From Devosia ureilytica (GTDB lineage Bacteria; Pseudomonadota; Alphaproteobacteria; Rhizobiales; Devosiaceae), in contig NZ_JAMZCU010000005.1 of assembly GCF_024273195.1 (NCBI RefSeq), forward strand, positions 210,399 to 274,398: a stretch of 64,000 nucleotides of DNA. Reading direction: 5' to 3'. Below are positions 44,588-53,641 of the stretch, piece after piece (within the stretch, counting starts at the first letter, position 1; every line of letters begins with the position of its first letter). Below the pieces are notes generated by a model that was not told the DNA's origin, did not search any database, and saw only the letters and a list, made by a program, of their open reading frames with translations. The translations under genes were made by a program, and so were the position numbers.

Positions 44588-45481
44588 ATGAGTGAGCTCA
44601 GCCCCGCCGTCGTCAAGGATGACGCCTTTACCATCGCCTTCCGCGGTGCCTATTTCGTTCTTCATCCGTCCATGCGCCGCGTGCGCGGTGAATTCGGCGG
44701 CAAGGTCGTCGCGGATTCCGAGGAAGCGGTCCTGTTTGTCGAGTTTCGCGACCCGCGTGATCGCGCCCGCGAAATGACCGAAAACAAGTTCTGGATGGGA
44801 CGGTGCGAATATCACTGGCCGATCAAGGACGTCGATATGAGCGCCTTCCGCGCCAATGGCCGCCGCCGCCACGACCCACGTATCGGTGAGGGCGCGTATT
44901 ACGATCTCGTCGTCGACGGTCGCGTGATCACGGACGCGGCCTGGGTCTGGGATGCGGCAGAGGATGATGCAGAAGTGCTGAACACCTATATCGGCATCTT
45001 CAGCCGTGCTCTCGACGGCCTTTATGAAGAAGAAGACCAGATCACCGGTCCGCGCAATCCCTACCACGCCGTGGAAGTGCGCCATTCCAGCCGCCATGTG
45101 CAGGTCGAAGTCGATGGCGTCATCATCGCCGACACGACTCAGTCGCGCATTCTCTACGAGACCGGACTGCCGCCGCGCTATTACTTCCCGCGCCAGGATA
45201 TTCGTGGCCAGTATCTGACCCGCACCGACCTGCGCACCACCTGCCCCTATAAGGGCGAGTGCATTTATTGGTCGGTGAAGACTGAGGGCGACACACGCGA
45301 GAACCTGGCGTGGAGCTATATCCATCCCTATCCCAATGCCGGCAAGATCGAGCATCTGATTTCGTTCTATATCGAACGCGGTGCGACCCTGATCGTCGAT
45401 GGCCAGCGGCTGCCTGCGCCCGGCACGCCCTTCCCGCCCGGTTTCATCGTCAAGCCGACCGCCAAGCGCGAAGGCGAATAG
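44588..45481 (+). CDS. DUF427 protein with two DUF427 domains
   Basis: 297 residues. The C-terminal half is a standard DUF427 domain (ILYETGLPPRYYFPRQDI, then TTCPYKGECIYWSV and AWSYIHPYP). The N-terminal half (RVRGEFGGKVVADSEEAVLF to DAAWVWDAAEDDAEVLNTYI) has the same layout but lacks the CPYKG motif, so it is a degenerate copy. DUF427 function is unknown to me. Eight bases after the ATPase gene and before the terminator, so it belongs to the same operon. Confidence 0.85.
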   Translation: MSELSPAVVKDDAFTIAFRGAYFVLHPSMRRVRGEFGGKVVADSEEAVLFVEFRDPRDRAREMTENKFWMGRCEYHWPIKDVDMSAFRANGRRRHDPRIGEGAYYDLVVDGRVITDAAWVWDAAEDDAEVLNTYIGIFSRALDGLYEEEDQITGPRNPYHAVEVRHSSRHVQVEVDGVIIADTTQSRILYETGLPPRYYFPRQDIRGQYLTRTDLRTTCPYKGECIYWSVKTEGDTRENLAWSYIHPYPNAGKIEHLISFYIERGATLIVDGQRLPAPGTPFPPGFIVKPTAKREGE

Positions 45482-45780
45482 GCCGGCCCCGTAGTGACGC
45501 GGAGCCGCAGCTCGACTGCGGCTCCCACATACTGCCCATCGATCCGATCGCATTGATCATCTGAAACTGGTGTCGATCATAGTCCGCATACGGCGGCGGA
45601 CAAAAACGCTTCAATGTCTGACTTGGGGTGCCTTTCTGCCCGAGGCTGCCGACCCCATTGGAGACATCCGAATTCGCCCAGCGCTTTGCGGAAAGCGGCC
45701 AGTCGACGGCGCCGTGAACTCTGCGATGACGCCCGGGAGGGTATGGATTTCGCGCCGTGGGCCGGCAAGGCACTCGAGCA
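45482..45780. other. Intergenic region after the thiohistidine locus
   Basis: It holds the operon terminator (45501-45525). An imperfect inverted repeat follows, with outer arms ATGTCT (45614-45619) and AGACAT (45662-45667) and inner GGGGT/ACCCC arms. No gene is supported. Confidence 0.5.
45501..45525 (+). terminator. Terminator hairpin of the thiohistidine operon
   Basis: GGAGCCGCAG, 5-base loop, CTGCGGCTCC: perfect 10-bp stem shortly after the DUF427 stop. No T tract. Confidence 0.6.
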
Positions 45781-46845
45781 CTAGCCGTGGCTATGCCCGT
45801 GGCGGTGGTGAAGGTCGGGATAGTGCGGGTGCTTGTGCCGCATCGGCTCATGCCGGTGCCAGTGCGAGTGCGGTTCCTTCACAGGGCCGTCGTGGGTATG
45901 TTGGTGATGCTCGTCATGGAAATGGGCATGATCGTGCTCCAGCGTTTCGTGATCATGTTCGTGGTCGTGCCGTTCAGCCAGGTGCAGGTATAGCCCGATT
46001 GCCATCAGGACGCCGGCACCGACCAACTGCCAGGAAATGCCATCCCTGAAGATGGCGATGGCCAACACGGCTCCGATGAACGGCGCCAAAGCAAAATAGG
46101 CACCGGTCCTGGCGGTACCCAGGTGCCTCAGCCCGAGCATGAACATAACGAGGCTTACCCCAACGCCAAGAAAGCCGACCACTGCACCCGCACCCACAAG
46201 ACCCGGGCCTGGCAGGCTGGCACCCAGCGACAGGGCCAGCACCAGATTGGTCGAGCCGGCCACAAGTCCCTTGATCATGGCGATCTGCACCGGGTCGGCC
46301 GACGACAATTTGCGGGTCAGGTTATTGTCTATGCCCCAGCACAGGCACGCTGCGGCGATGAAGAGGCTTCCGGTATCGAGGCTGAGACCCGTCCCGGTCC
46401 ACGACAGCAGCATGGCACCGGCCAAAATCGCTGCAGCACCGAAGATGAGTTGCCGGTCAACGCTTTCACGAAACACGATCCAGGCGATGGCCATCGTGGT
46501 CAGGCCCTCCAGATTGAGCAGGAGGGATCCGGAGGACGCGCTGGTCTGCGACAGGCCCAGCATCAGGAGCAGAGGCCCGAGCATGCCGCCAAAAACGATG
46601 ACGGCTGCCAGCCATGGCAGGTCGCCGCGCTGCAAGGAGGCCTCGGGAGGCGGCAATCCGATCAGCGGACGACCGACATGCACGATTGCGAGGCCAATGC
46701 CGGCGCCCAGGTATAAGATGCCTGCAAGCAGCCATGGATCTATGGATCCGATCAGGAGCTTCGACAAAGGAGCCGAAGCCCCGAACAGGATAGCGGAACC
46801 GAGCGCCAGGGAAACACCGGGCCAAAGGTGTGATCTGGGTGTCAT
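45781..46845 (-). CDS. DMT (EamA) family transporter with histidine-rich tail
   Basis: 354 residues. Ten hydrophobic segments of two EamA repeats (residues about 8-290) are followed by a 64-residue cytosolic or periplasmic tail with 24 His residues (starting ERHDHEHDHE and ending HRHGHSHG). The tail resembles metal-binding tails of zinc transporters. It starts nine bases after a GGAGCAC site, just downstream of the MerR gene and in the same direction. This points to a role in metal efflux or buffering, which is inference since EamA proteins mostly move metabolites. Confidence 0.88.
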   Translation of the reverse strand: MTPRSHLWPGVSLALGSAILFGASAPLSKLLIGSIDPWLLAGILYLGAGIGLAIVHVGRPLIGLPPPEASLQRGDLPWLAAVIVFGGMLGPLLLMLGLSQTSASSGSLLLNLEGLTTMAIAWIVFRESVDRQLIFGAAAILAGAMLLSWTGTGLSLDTGSLFIAAACLCWGIDNNLTRKLSSADPVQIAMIKGLVAGSTNLVLALSLGASLPGPGLVGAGAVVGFLGVGVSLVMFMLGLRHLGTARTGAYFALAPFIGAVLAIAIFRDGISWQLVGAGVLMAIGLYLHLAERHDHEHDHETLEHDHAHFHDEHHQHTHDGPVKEPHSHWHRHEPMRHKHPHYPDLHHRHGHSHG

Positions 46846-46850
46846 GATCG

Positions 46851-47267
46851 TCAGTGCTCCGTGCAGCAATGGCTATGGTCAGCCAACGCCTCGATGATCC
46901 TGCAGTCGCATATCCTGCCATGACCGCACTCGTCGATCATCCGGCTCAGCTCTGCCTTTAGCGCCTGGAGGCTGGCGATGCGACGGTCGATTTCAGACAG
47001 GTGGCTGCGGGCGATGCTGTCGGCCTGGTGGCACGACCCCTGCGGTTCCGATGTCATCGCCAGCAGCGCCCTTATGTCCTCGACCTCGAAGCCCAGCGCG
47101 CGGGAATGCCGGATGAAATTCAGCCGGTCGGCCTCTGCCTTGCCGTAGCGGCGCTGGTTGCTTTCGGTGCGAGGCGGTTCCGGCAAAAGGCCGATCTGTT
47201 CGTAGAACCGAATCGTCGGCACCTTGACGCCGGTTCGCTTCGAGAGCTCGCCGATCGGAAAATTCAT
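46851..47267 (-). CDS. MerR family metal-responsive regulator
   Basis: 138 residues. MerR HTH (MNFPIGELSKRTGVKVPTIR, then YEQIGLLPEP) plus a dimerisation helix. Cys residues in SCHQAD and the C-terminal CGHGRICDC and HSHCC segments suggest binding of Zn, Cd or Pb. Divergent from the P-type ATPase gene, whose promoter has MerR-type spacing. The start at 47267 gives the standard N terminus; the longer frame runs into the shared promoter. Confidence 0.92.
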   Translation of the reverse strand: MNFPIGELSKRTGVKVPTIRFYEQIGLLPEPPRTESNQRRYGKAEADRLNFIRHSRALGFEVEDIRALLAMTSEPQGSCHQADSIARSHLSEIDRRIASLQALKAELSRMIDECGHGRICDCRIIEALADHSHCCTEH

Positions 47268-47278
47268 CAGATTACCTC

Positions 47279-47309
47279 TTGATGCTCTAGCGACTAGAGG
47301 GATTAGCAT
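47279..47309 (+). promoter_or_regulatory. MerR-type promoter/operator of the metal ATPase
   Basis: -35 TTGATG (47279-47284) and -10 TAGCAT (47304-47309) are 19 bases apart, the long spacing twisted into shape by MerR proteins. The spacer holds the dyad CTCTAG-CGA-CTAGAG (47285-47299). An AAGGAAG ribosome site precedes the ATG at 47336. Confidence 0.85.
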
Positions 47310-47335
47310 CGGGTCGACTCATAAGGAAGTCCGTC

Positions 47336-49468
47336 ATGACTGAAGCCATCGTCACCAAGTTCCGCATCGGCGGCATGGATTGCGCCAACTGTGCGAGCAA
47401 GGTCGAGAATGCCGTCTCGCGGGTGCCCGGCGTCACGGAAGTCGGTGCTTCGTACACGGCTCAGTCCATGAGCGTGACACACACCGGCGTCCCCCTTGCC
47501 GCAATCAGGAACGCCGTGAAGGCGGTGGGCTACACCGCCGCTGCCGCCAACGCCGCGCCGGAGGGCGATCATGCTGCCGATCACTTCGAGCTCGGCGACG
47601 GCCCGTGGTGGAAGACCCGAAAGGCCATGCTGACCTGGGGCTGCGGGCTTGCGCTGGCGGCTGCCTACCTGATTGGCCAGGCAATGCCCGACGTCGGGCA
47701 CTGGGCGTTCCTCGCGGCGCTGCTGGTCGGGCTGGTGCCCATCGGGCGTCGTGCCATCTCCGGCGCCATGCACGGGACGCCGTTCTCGATAGAGACCCTG
47801 ATGAGCATCGCCGCGATCGGTGCCGTGTTCATCGGAGCGACGGAGGAAGCCGCCACCGTGGTGCTGCTGTTCCTCGTCGGCGAGCTCCTTGAGGGCGTCG
47901 CCGCCGGCAGGGCCCGCGCCAGCATACGGGGCCTGACCGACCTGATACCCAAGACCGCCCTGGTAGAGCGGAACGGCCAGATCGAAGACATTCCGGCCGA
48001 AGCCCTAGCCATCGGCGACATCCTGATCATCCGACCGGGTGACCGCATCGCCGCCGATGGCGATATCGTGGAAGGCGACAGCGCGATCGAAGAGGCAGCC
48101 GTCACCGGCGAAAGCGTGCCCAGGCGAAAGGGCATGGGCGATCCTGTGTTCGCCGGCACTATCAACACCGACGCCGTGCTGCGCGTGAAAGTCACCGCTG
48201 CCGCCGCCGACAACACTATTGCCCGCGTCGTCAAGCTGGTCGAGGAAGCCCAGGAGAGCAAGGCGCCGACCGAGCGGTTCATCGACCGCTTCTCGAAGGT
48301 CTATACGCCGGGTGTCCTCGTTGTCGGAGCGCTGGTTGCGGTCGTGCCACCACTTGTGCTCGGCTGGGACCGGAATGAGTGGATCTACAAGGGACTGGCC
48401 GTTCTCCTGATCGGATGCCCGTGCGCCTTGGTCATCTCGACGCCGGCGGCCATCGCTGCTGGACTATCGGCCGGCGCGCGCCGCGGCCTGCTGCTCAAGG
48501 GCGGTGCCGTGCTGGAAGGCTTGCGGAACATCACGGCCGTGGCCTTCGACAAGACCGGAACTTTGACGGCGGGCAAGCCGGTCGTCACCGACATCATCGC
48601 GATCGGGCGCACCGAGACCCAGCTGCTATCGATGGCGGCAGCGCTGGAGAGCGGGTCTTCGCATCCCCTCGCGCTGGCAATCCTGGCGAAGGCCAAGGGA
48701 TCCAAAGCGCCGGTGCCGCCCGCATTCGGTGCCAAGGCGCTTGCCGGCAAGGGCGTCTCGGGGAATGTCGGTGGCGTCGAGGCGCTGCTGGCCTCGCCGT
48801 CCGCTGCTGCGGAAACGGCGAATATGCCCGCTGACCTCACCGCTCGCGTCCAAGCCTTCAACGACGAGGGCAAGACGGTTTCCGTTCTATTGGCCAACGG
48901 TCAGGTCGCCGGCCTGTTCGCAATCCGAGACGAGGCCCGCCCGGATGCCGTGGCCGGATTAAAGGCGTTGCGGAATGCCGGGATCGCCACCGTCATGCTG
49001 ACCGGTGATAACCGCCGCACAGCTATGGCGATCGGCGCCGGGCTCGGCATCGAGGTCAAGGCCGAGCTGATGCCAGAGGACAAGCAGCGGATCGTGCGGG
49101 AAATGCAGTCAGCTGGTCAGGTCGTGGCCAAGGTAGGGGACGGCATCAACGACGCACCGGCGATCGCTGCAGCCGATATCGGGATCGCCATGGGAGGTGG
49201 CACGGACGTAGCGCTGGAAACAGCTCACGCGGCTGTCCTTCACGGACGCGTTGCCGACATCCCGGCAATGATTGATCTGTCAGAGGCCACGATGTCCAAC
49301 ATCACCCAAAACATTGTTATAGCATTGGGGCTGAAGGCCGTGTTCTTGGTGACCACCATCGTTGGGATCACTGGGCTGTGGCCCGCTATCCTTGCCGACA
49401 CCGGAGCAACGGTTCTTGTTACGGCAAATGCCATGCGTCTGCTTGGCTGGAAACCGAAGCAAGACTAG
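47336..49468 (+). CDS. Heavy-metal translocating P1B-type ATPase (ZntA/CadA-like)
   Basis: 710-residue metal efflux pump. One N-terminal HMA domain with GMDCANC (Cys16, Cys19), the membrane CPC motif at Cys361-Pro-Cys363, the phosphorylation site DKTGTLT at Asp405, the SSHPLA His-Pro site and the GDGINDAPA hinge. The CPC motif and the adjoining MerR regulator suit Zn2+/Cd2+/Pb2+ export from the cytoplasm. Confidence 0.93.
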   Translation: MTEAIVTKFRIGGMDCANCASKVENAVSRVPGVTEVGASYTAQSMSVTHTGVPLAAIRNAVKAVGYTAAAANAAPEGDHAADHFELGDGPWWKTRKAMLTWGCGLALAAAYLIGQAMPDVGHWAFLAALLVGLVPIGRRAISGAMHGTPFSIETLMSIAAIGAVFIGATEEAATVVLLFLVGELLEGVAAGRARASIRGLTDLIPKTALVERNGQIEDIPAEALAIGDILIIRPGDRIAADGDIVEGDSAIEEAAVTGESVPRRKGMGDPVFAGTINTDAVLRVKVTAAAADNTIARVVKLVEEAQESKAPTERFIDRFSKVYTPGVLVVGALVAVVPPLVLGWDRNEWIYKGLAVLLIGCPCALVISTPAAIAAGLSAGARRGLLLKGGAVLEGLRNITAVAFDKTGTLTAGKPVVTDIIAIGRTETQLLSMAAALESGSSHPLALAILAKAKGSKAPVPPAFGAKALAGKGVSGNVGGVEALLASPSAAAETANMPADLTARVQAFNDEGKTVSVLLANGQVAGLFAIRDEARPDAVAGLKALRNAGIATVMLTGDNRRTAMAIGAGLGIEVKAELMPEDKQRIVREMQSAGQVVAKVGDGINDAPAIAAADIGIAMGGGTDVALETAHAAVLHGRVADIPAMIDLSEATMSNITQNIVIALGLKAVFLVTTIVGITGLWPAILADTGATVLVTANAMRLLGWKPKQD

Positions 49469-49952
49469 CTGAAAAGTTAGTCCGCTTCTGCGCAGTTACA
49501 ACCGGAATGCAGCCAGACCGCTACCGACCCCAAATCAGACTGATCGTGGGGCCGCTCTTCCAAGCCAATCACTGCCAGCTCAGCCAATCCTTTCAACAGC
49601 CTATAGCGTCCCCCAAACACGCCGAGGGACATATCGGCTGATAGCCATCCTTGGGGAGCTCGCATCACGTCCTAGCACCCAGGCACGCATTCCTGTCCCT
49701 TTGAGCGCTCATCAGCCCAGCGTTTTCCCAAATTCACGCGACATAACAAGCACCTAACTTGACGCGACCAATGGAAAAAATTACTCGGCAATTTGGAAAC
49801 GTAAACCGTTGCAGAGCCGACACATCGTCGTTTCACTATTCTGCGAGCAATTGCTCCCGTTAAGGTTTGCAGAGTATTGATTTTTGGCGGCGGGCCTGGA
49901 TGGGCCGGATTCGGCTTGTCCCTGTCCCAGTGTCACGCCGTCAGGAGCAATG
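49469..49952. other. Intergenic region, no gene recognised
   Basis: 484 bases between the metal ATPase and the L,D-transpeptidase genes. Small frames on both strands have no family features. An AT-rich part near 49770-49880 may hold the transpeptidase promoter. Confidence 0.4.
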
Positions 49953-51650
49953 ATGAACAAGGTATTGGTCAGTCTGGTCGCACTTATTGCTGCAACGGCA
50001 AGTGTGCCCGCGGTGTTCGCCCAGCAGGTCGCGAGCCTTGAAACCAGCCGCATCGTCATTGCCCCGCCCCAGACCGAACTGGCCCGCACCATCAAGTCCG
50101 GCCTCTCGGCGGCCTATTATGGCGCTCGTCCCGAGACGGCTGCCCATGCCGAGGCGCAACGCCTCTATTTCCTCTACGGCGAACGCCATTTCGAGCCCAT
50201 CTGGCTGACTGAAAACGGCAAGGGCGAGATCGCCTTCTCGCCCGCCGCCAACAAGATTATCGACCTCTTCAGGAATGCCGCCTCGGAAGGTCTCGTCCCC
50301 GCCGACTATCTGACGCCCTCCATTTCCATGGACAAGCTGACGGGCGATGGCATTGCGCTGGCAACGCTTGAAACCGCATTTTCAGCGGCCACGATGCGCT
50401 ACGCCAATCACCTGCACAATGGCCGCATCAAGCCCCAGTCGATCAGCCCATTGCTCGACATTCAGCCCAAGCCTATTGACGAGGCAGCCTTGCTTGAACA
50501 GCTGGCGGGCAGCAACGATCCGGCAGCAATTCTTGCCACGCTCGAGCCCCAGCATCCCGAATTCCGGGCTCTCAAGGCGGCCCTTGCCAATTTCGAGCAG
50601 TCCAGCGCCAAGCGCCCGACCCCGATTGGCGAAGGCCCGGTCCTGCGTCCCGGCAATTCCGATGCGCGCCTGCCCGCCATTCGTGAACGGCTCGAGCTGA
50701 CGGCCTCGACCTCGAGCCTTTATGACGCGCTGACCGTTGACGCCATCAAGTCGTTCCAGGAAGTCCAGGGGCTGGAGATCGATGGCATCATCGGCCCTGC
50801 TACGGTCGCCGCGCTCAATGGTGGCGCCGCCACCCGCCGCGAGGACATTCTTGCCAATATGGAGCGCTGGCGCTGGATGCCGTCCGAGCTGGGCGACTTC
50901 ACCGTTTTCGTCAACATCCCGGAATTCCGCCTGGCAATCCTGCGCAATGGGGTCGAGGAATACACCACCCGCGTCGTCGTCGGCACCACCAAGAACCAGA
51001 CGCCCATATTCTCGGACAATATCCGCCATGTGGTGGTCAATCCCTATTGGAACGTGCCCTCCTCCATCATCCGGGGCGAGATCGCACCGGCCGTGCTGAG
51101 CAATCCCGGCTATACCGACAGCCACAACATGGACCTGCTCTACAATGGCTCCCCGGTTAGCCCCTGGCAGGTGGACTGGAGCCAGGTTTCGACCAGCAAT
51201 TTCCCCTTCCGCGTGCGCCAGCGTCCGGGTGCCGGCAATGCGCTGGGCCAGATCAAATTCCTGTTCCCCAACAAGCACGACGTCTATCTGCACGATACGC
51301 CCTCCAAGTCGCTGTTCGGGCGCAGCTATCGCGCCTTCAGCCATGGCTGCGTTCGCGTGCAGAACCCGATGGAATTTGCCGATGCGTTGATGGCCAATGA
51401 GCCCAATATTTCGCGCGCCTCGCTTGAGGCCATGTTCGGCTCGTCCGAGCGCTGGGTGAACCCGGAAAAACAGATCCCGGTGCACATCGCCTATTTCACC
51501 CTGAGGGCAAATCCCGACGGCACCCTGCGCGCCTATGGCGACGTTTATGGCCACAATGAAAAGCTGATCGCGGCCATGGGCCTGGTCACGGCCGAGGAAC
51601 CGGCCATCGTCGCCGAGGCCGAAAACGTGCCCGAAGAGCTTTCGCCCTGA
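49953..51650 (+). CDS. L,D-transpeptidase (YcbB/LdtD-like)
   Basis: About 565 residues. Sec signal peptide MNKVLVSLVALIAATASVPA, an N-terminal scaffold (YLFYGERHFEPIWLTENG-like region), a PG-binding-1 domain (AIKSFQEVQGLEIDGIIGPA), and a YkuD catalytic domain with SHGCVRV holding the nucleophile Cys. It would form 3-3 crosslinks in peptidoglycan. Of two adjacent ATGs, the one at 49953 has the better spacing from AGGAG. Confidence 0.92.
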   Translation: MNKVLVSLVALIAATASVPAVFAQQVASLETSRIVIAPPQTELARTIKSGLSAAYYGARPETAAHAEAQRLYFLYGERHFEPIWLTENGKGEIAFSPAANKIIDLFRNAASEGLVPADYLTPSISMDKLTGDGIALATLETAFSAATMRYANHLHNGRIKPQSISPLLDIQPKPIDEAALLEQLAGSNDPAAILATLEPQHPEFRALKAALANFEQSSAKRPTPIGEGPVLRPGNSDARLPAIRERLELTASTSSLYDALTVDAIKSFQEVQGLEIDGIIGPATVAALNGGAATRREDILANMERWRWMPSELGDFTVFVNIPEFRLAILRNGVEEYTTRVVVGTTKNQTPIFSDNIRHVVVNPYWNVPSSIIRGEIAPAVLSNPGYTDSHNMDLLYNGSPVSPWQVDWSQVSTSNFPFRVRQRPGAGNALGQIKFLFPNKHDVYLHDTPSKSLFGRSYRAFSHGCVRVQNPMEFADALMANEPNISRASLEAMFGSSERWVNPEKQIPVHIAYFTLRANPDGTLRAYGDVYGHNEKLIAAMGLVTAEEPAIVAEAENVPEELSP

Positions 51651-51658
51651 GCGGTATC

Positions 51659-51678
51659 CGGGCCTTCCCATCGGCCCG
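51659..51678 (+). terminator. Weak hairpin after the transpeptidase gene
   Basis: CGGGCC (51659-51664) and GGCCCG (51673-51678) with an 8-base loop and no T tract. Confidence 0.35.
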
Positions 51679-51858
51679 CGTTAACGTCTGCTTTACATTT
51701 TCGCCTTGGTTGCGCCTGCTTTTGCCCGTAATAACAGACGCGTGAGGGGGCCGCCGGCCAGTTCACAACTGGTTAGCGTTAATTAAATCGTGCGATTTGG
51801 GCGCTAACGTCCCACCATTATCTGACGAGTGAACCGGGCAGAGTTTGGCGTGACGGTT

Positions 51859-53496
51859 ATGGGGTTGATCAATTGGGGACGGGCTGCGCGGTTTCTTGCC
51901 GCTGCGGCTATCAGTGTGTCGGCTCTGCTGCCGGCGGCGCCGGTACAGGCTGCCAGCGAGCGCGCGCTCTATCTTTACTATACCCACACCAAGGAAACGG
52001 CCCGCATCGTTTTCAAGCGCAATGGGCAATATGTCCAGTCGGGCCTGAACGAACTGAACCGTTTCCTGCGCGATTGGCGCCGCAACGAACCCACCAAGAT
52101 GGACCCGCGGCTGTTTGACCTCGTCTGGGAAGTCTACCAGGACGTTGGCGGCTCCCAGCCGATCAATATCGTCTCTGCCTATCGCTCCCCCGCCACCAAT
52201 GCCATGCTGGCCTCCAAGTCGTCGGGCGTGGCTGACAATTCGCAGCACATGCGCGGCACCGCCATGGACTTCTTCATTCCCGGTGTGTCGCTGACCAAAT
52301 TGCGCGCGGCTGCCATGAAAAAGCAGGTCGGCGGCGTCGGCTATTATCCCACTTCAGGCAGCCCCTTCGTCCACCTCGATACCGGCTCGGTGCGCGCCTG
52401 GCCGCGCATGACCCGCGCGCAGTTGAAGGAAATCTTCCCCGACGGTCGCACCATGCATGTGCCCACCGATGGCACGCCGCTGTCGCAGGAGGGCTATCGG
52501 GTCGCGATGGCCGAGTGGAAACGCTGCCACGCCTACCCCTGCAATGGCTCTTCCTCGGGCACCCAGGTCGCCAGCAATGACAGCGGCGGCTCTGGCCGCA
52601 CGCTGATGGATGTGCTGTTCGGCGGCAATGAGCAGGCCGCGCCCGCCGCTCAAATACAGACCGCCTCCCTCGCGCCGCAGACTTTCCGCCAGGTCGCGCC
52701 GGTATTGCCGGTGTCGCGTCCAGCCGATCTGGGTGGCGACGAATTCCAGGTGGCGTCGGTGTCGGATACCGTCATGCCCTTCTCCTCGACGGGCAGCGCG
52801 CCCCTCTCCGAGGGCGAAATGGGCGCTGTCGCCGTAACCATGCCGGTTAGCCTTCCGGCCGACCTGCGCCCTGAAAACGCTGTGACCGCCCTGGCGGCCC
52901 TCACCGCGCCCACCATGCCGACGCCGCGCGTCATCATGACTGATGCGCCTTCGGATTTGCTCACTGCCTATGCCGCGGCACCGACGCCCGAGCCGGGCGC
53001 CCAGCGCGCGCTCGAAATGATCATCGAAGGCTCGACCACGGCCAGTACTGCGACCCCGCCAAGCCCGACGACCCGGCTGCCCATCCTGCCGCCGCTGACC
53101 GCAGCGACCGGCTTGCGCACCGCCTCGCTGGGTGGCCCCATAGCCAATCCGCTGACGGGTCTGTTCAACGGCACCTTCGGCGCGACCAATGCCGCTTCGC
53201 CTACGCCGCTGGCCGAAGCACTGGCCGAGCATGTGGCGCGGCGCCCGGCCCCCGGCGACATGCGCCGCCGCGACCTCGTGGCTCCCGATCTCGAACACGT
53301 CGCCGATATCTTCATGGACCCCGCGTCCCTGACCTCGAACCGCTATGCCGTGATCTTCGACCACGACGAGGCGGATTTCGACCCCACGCCGGAAATGGGT
53401 CGCCATGTGCTGGTCAAGGGCATTGGCGATGTCGACGCAGTGCCGGTCCACGACCGGTTCATCCGCGTCACCCCGCTGGTTGTCGCCAGCAACTGA
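51859..53496 (+). CDS. DUF882 (YcbK/MepK-like) exported peptidase family protein
   Basis: About 545 residues. A signal peptide (RAARFLAAAAISVSALLPAA) precedes a peptidase-M15-like DUF882 domain (residues to about 210) with SAYRSPATN, SQHMRGTAMDFF and FVHLDTGSVRAWPR, carrying the metal His and Asp residues. The C-terminal 330 residues are low-complexity Ala/Pro/Thr-rich. Likely a murein endopeptidase. The start is uncertain: ATG 51859 or a GTG 30 bases earlier. The neighbouring L,D-transpeptidase fits a cell-wall pair. Confidence 0.85.
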   Translation: MGLINWGRAARFLAAAAISVSALLPAAPVQAASERALYLYYTHTKETARIVFKRNGQYVQSGLNELNRFLRDWRRNEPTKMDPRLFDLVWEVYQDVGGSQPINIVSAYRSPATNAMLASKSSGVADNSQHMRGTAMDFFIPGVSLTKLRAAAMKKQVGGVGYYPTSGSPFVHLDTGSVRAWPRMTRAQLKEIFPDGRTMHVPTDGTPLSQEGYRVAMAEWKRCHAYPCNGSSSGTQVASNDSGGSGRTLMDVLFGGNEQAAPAAQIQTASLAPQTFRQVAPVLPVSRPADLGGDEFQVASVSDTVMPFSSTGSAPLSEGEMGAVAVTMPVSLPADLRPENAVTALAALTAPTMPTPRVIMTDAPSDLLTAYAAAPTPEPGAQRALEMIIEGSTTASTATPPSPTTRLPILPPLTAATGLRTASLGGPIANPLTGLFNGTFGATNAASPTPLAEALAEHVARRPAPGDMRRRDLVAPDLEHVADIFMDPASLTSNRYAVIFDHDEADFDPTPEMGRHVLVKGIGDVDAVPVHDRFIRVTPLVVASN

Positions 53497-53535
53497 ACCG
53501 GCGTCCTGGCGTTATTGCCCTGCAAAAGCCCGAAA

Positions 53536-53557
53536 GGTCCCTGAGAAACCGGGGACC
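53536..53557 (+). terminator. Hairpin between DUF882 gene and dxs
   Basis: GGTCCC (53536-53541) pairs with GGGACC (53552-53557), followed by CTT. A weak terminator candidate. Confidence 0.4.
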
Positions 53558-53641
53558 CTTCGCCGCATGCGGGCTGCCGCCATTGCCAAGCCCGGACCCT
53601 GCGCCTAAACAGGGTTAAACCAGATACTCACGGGGACACGC

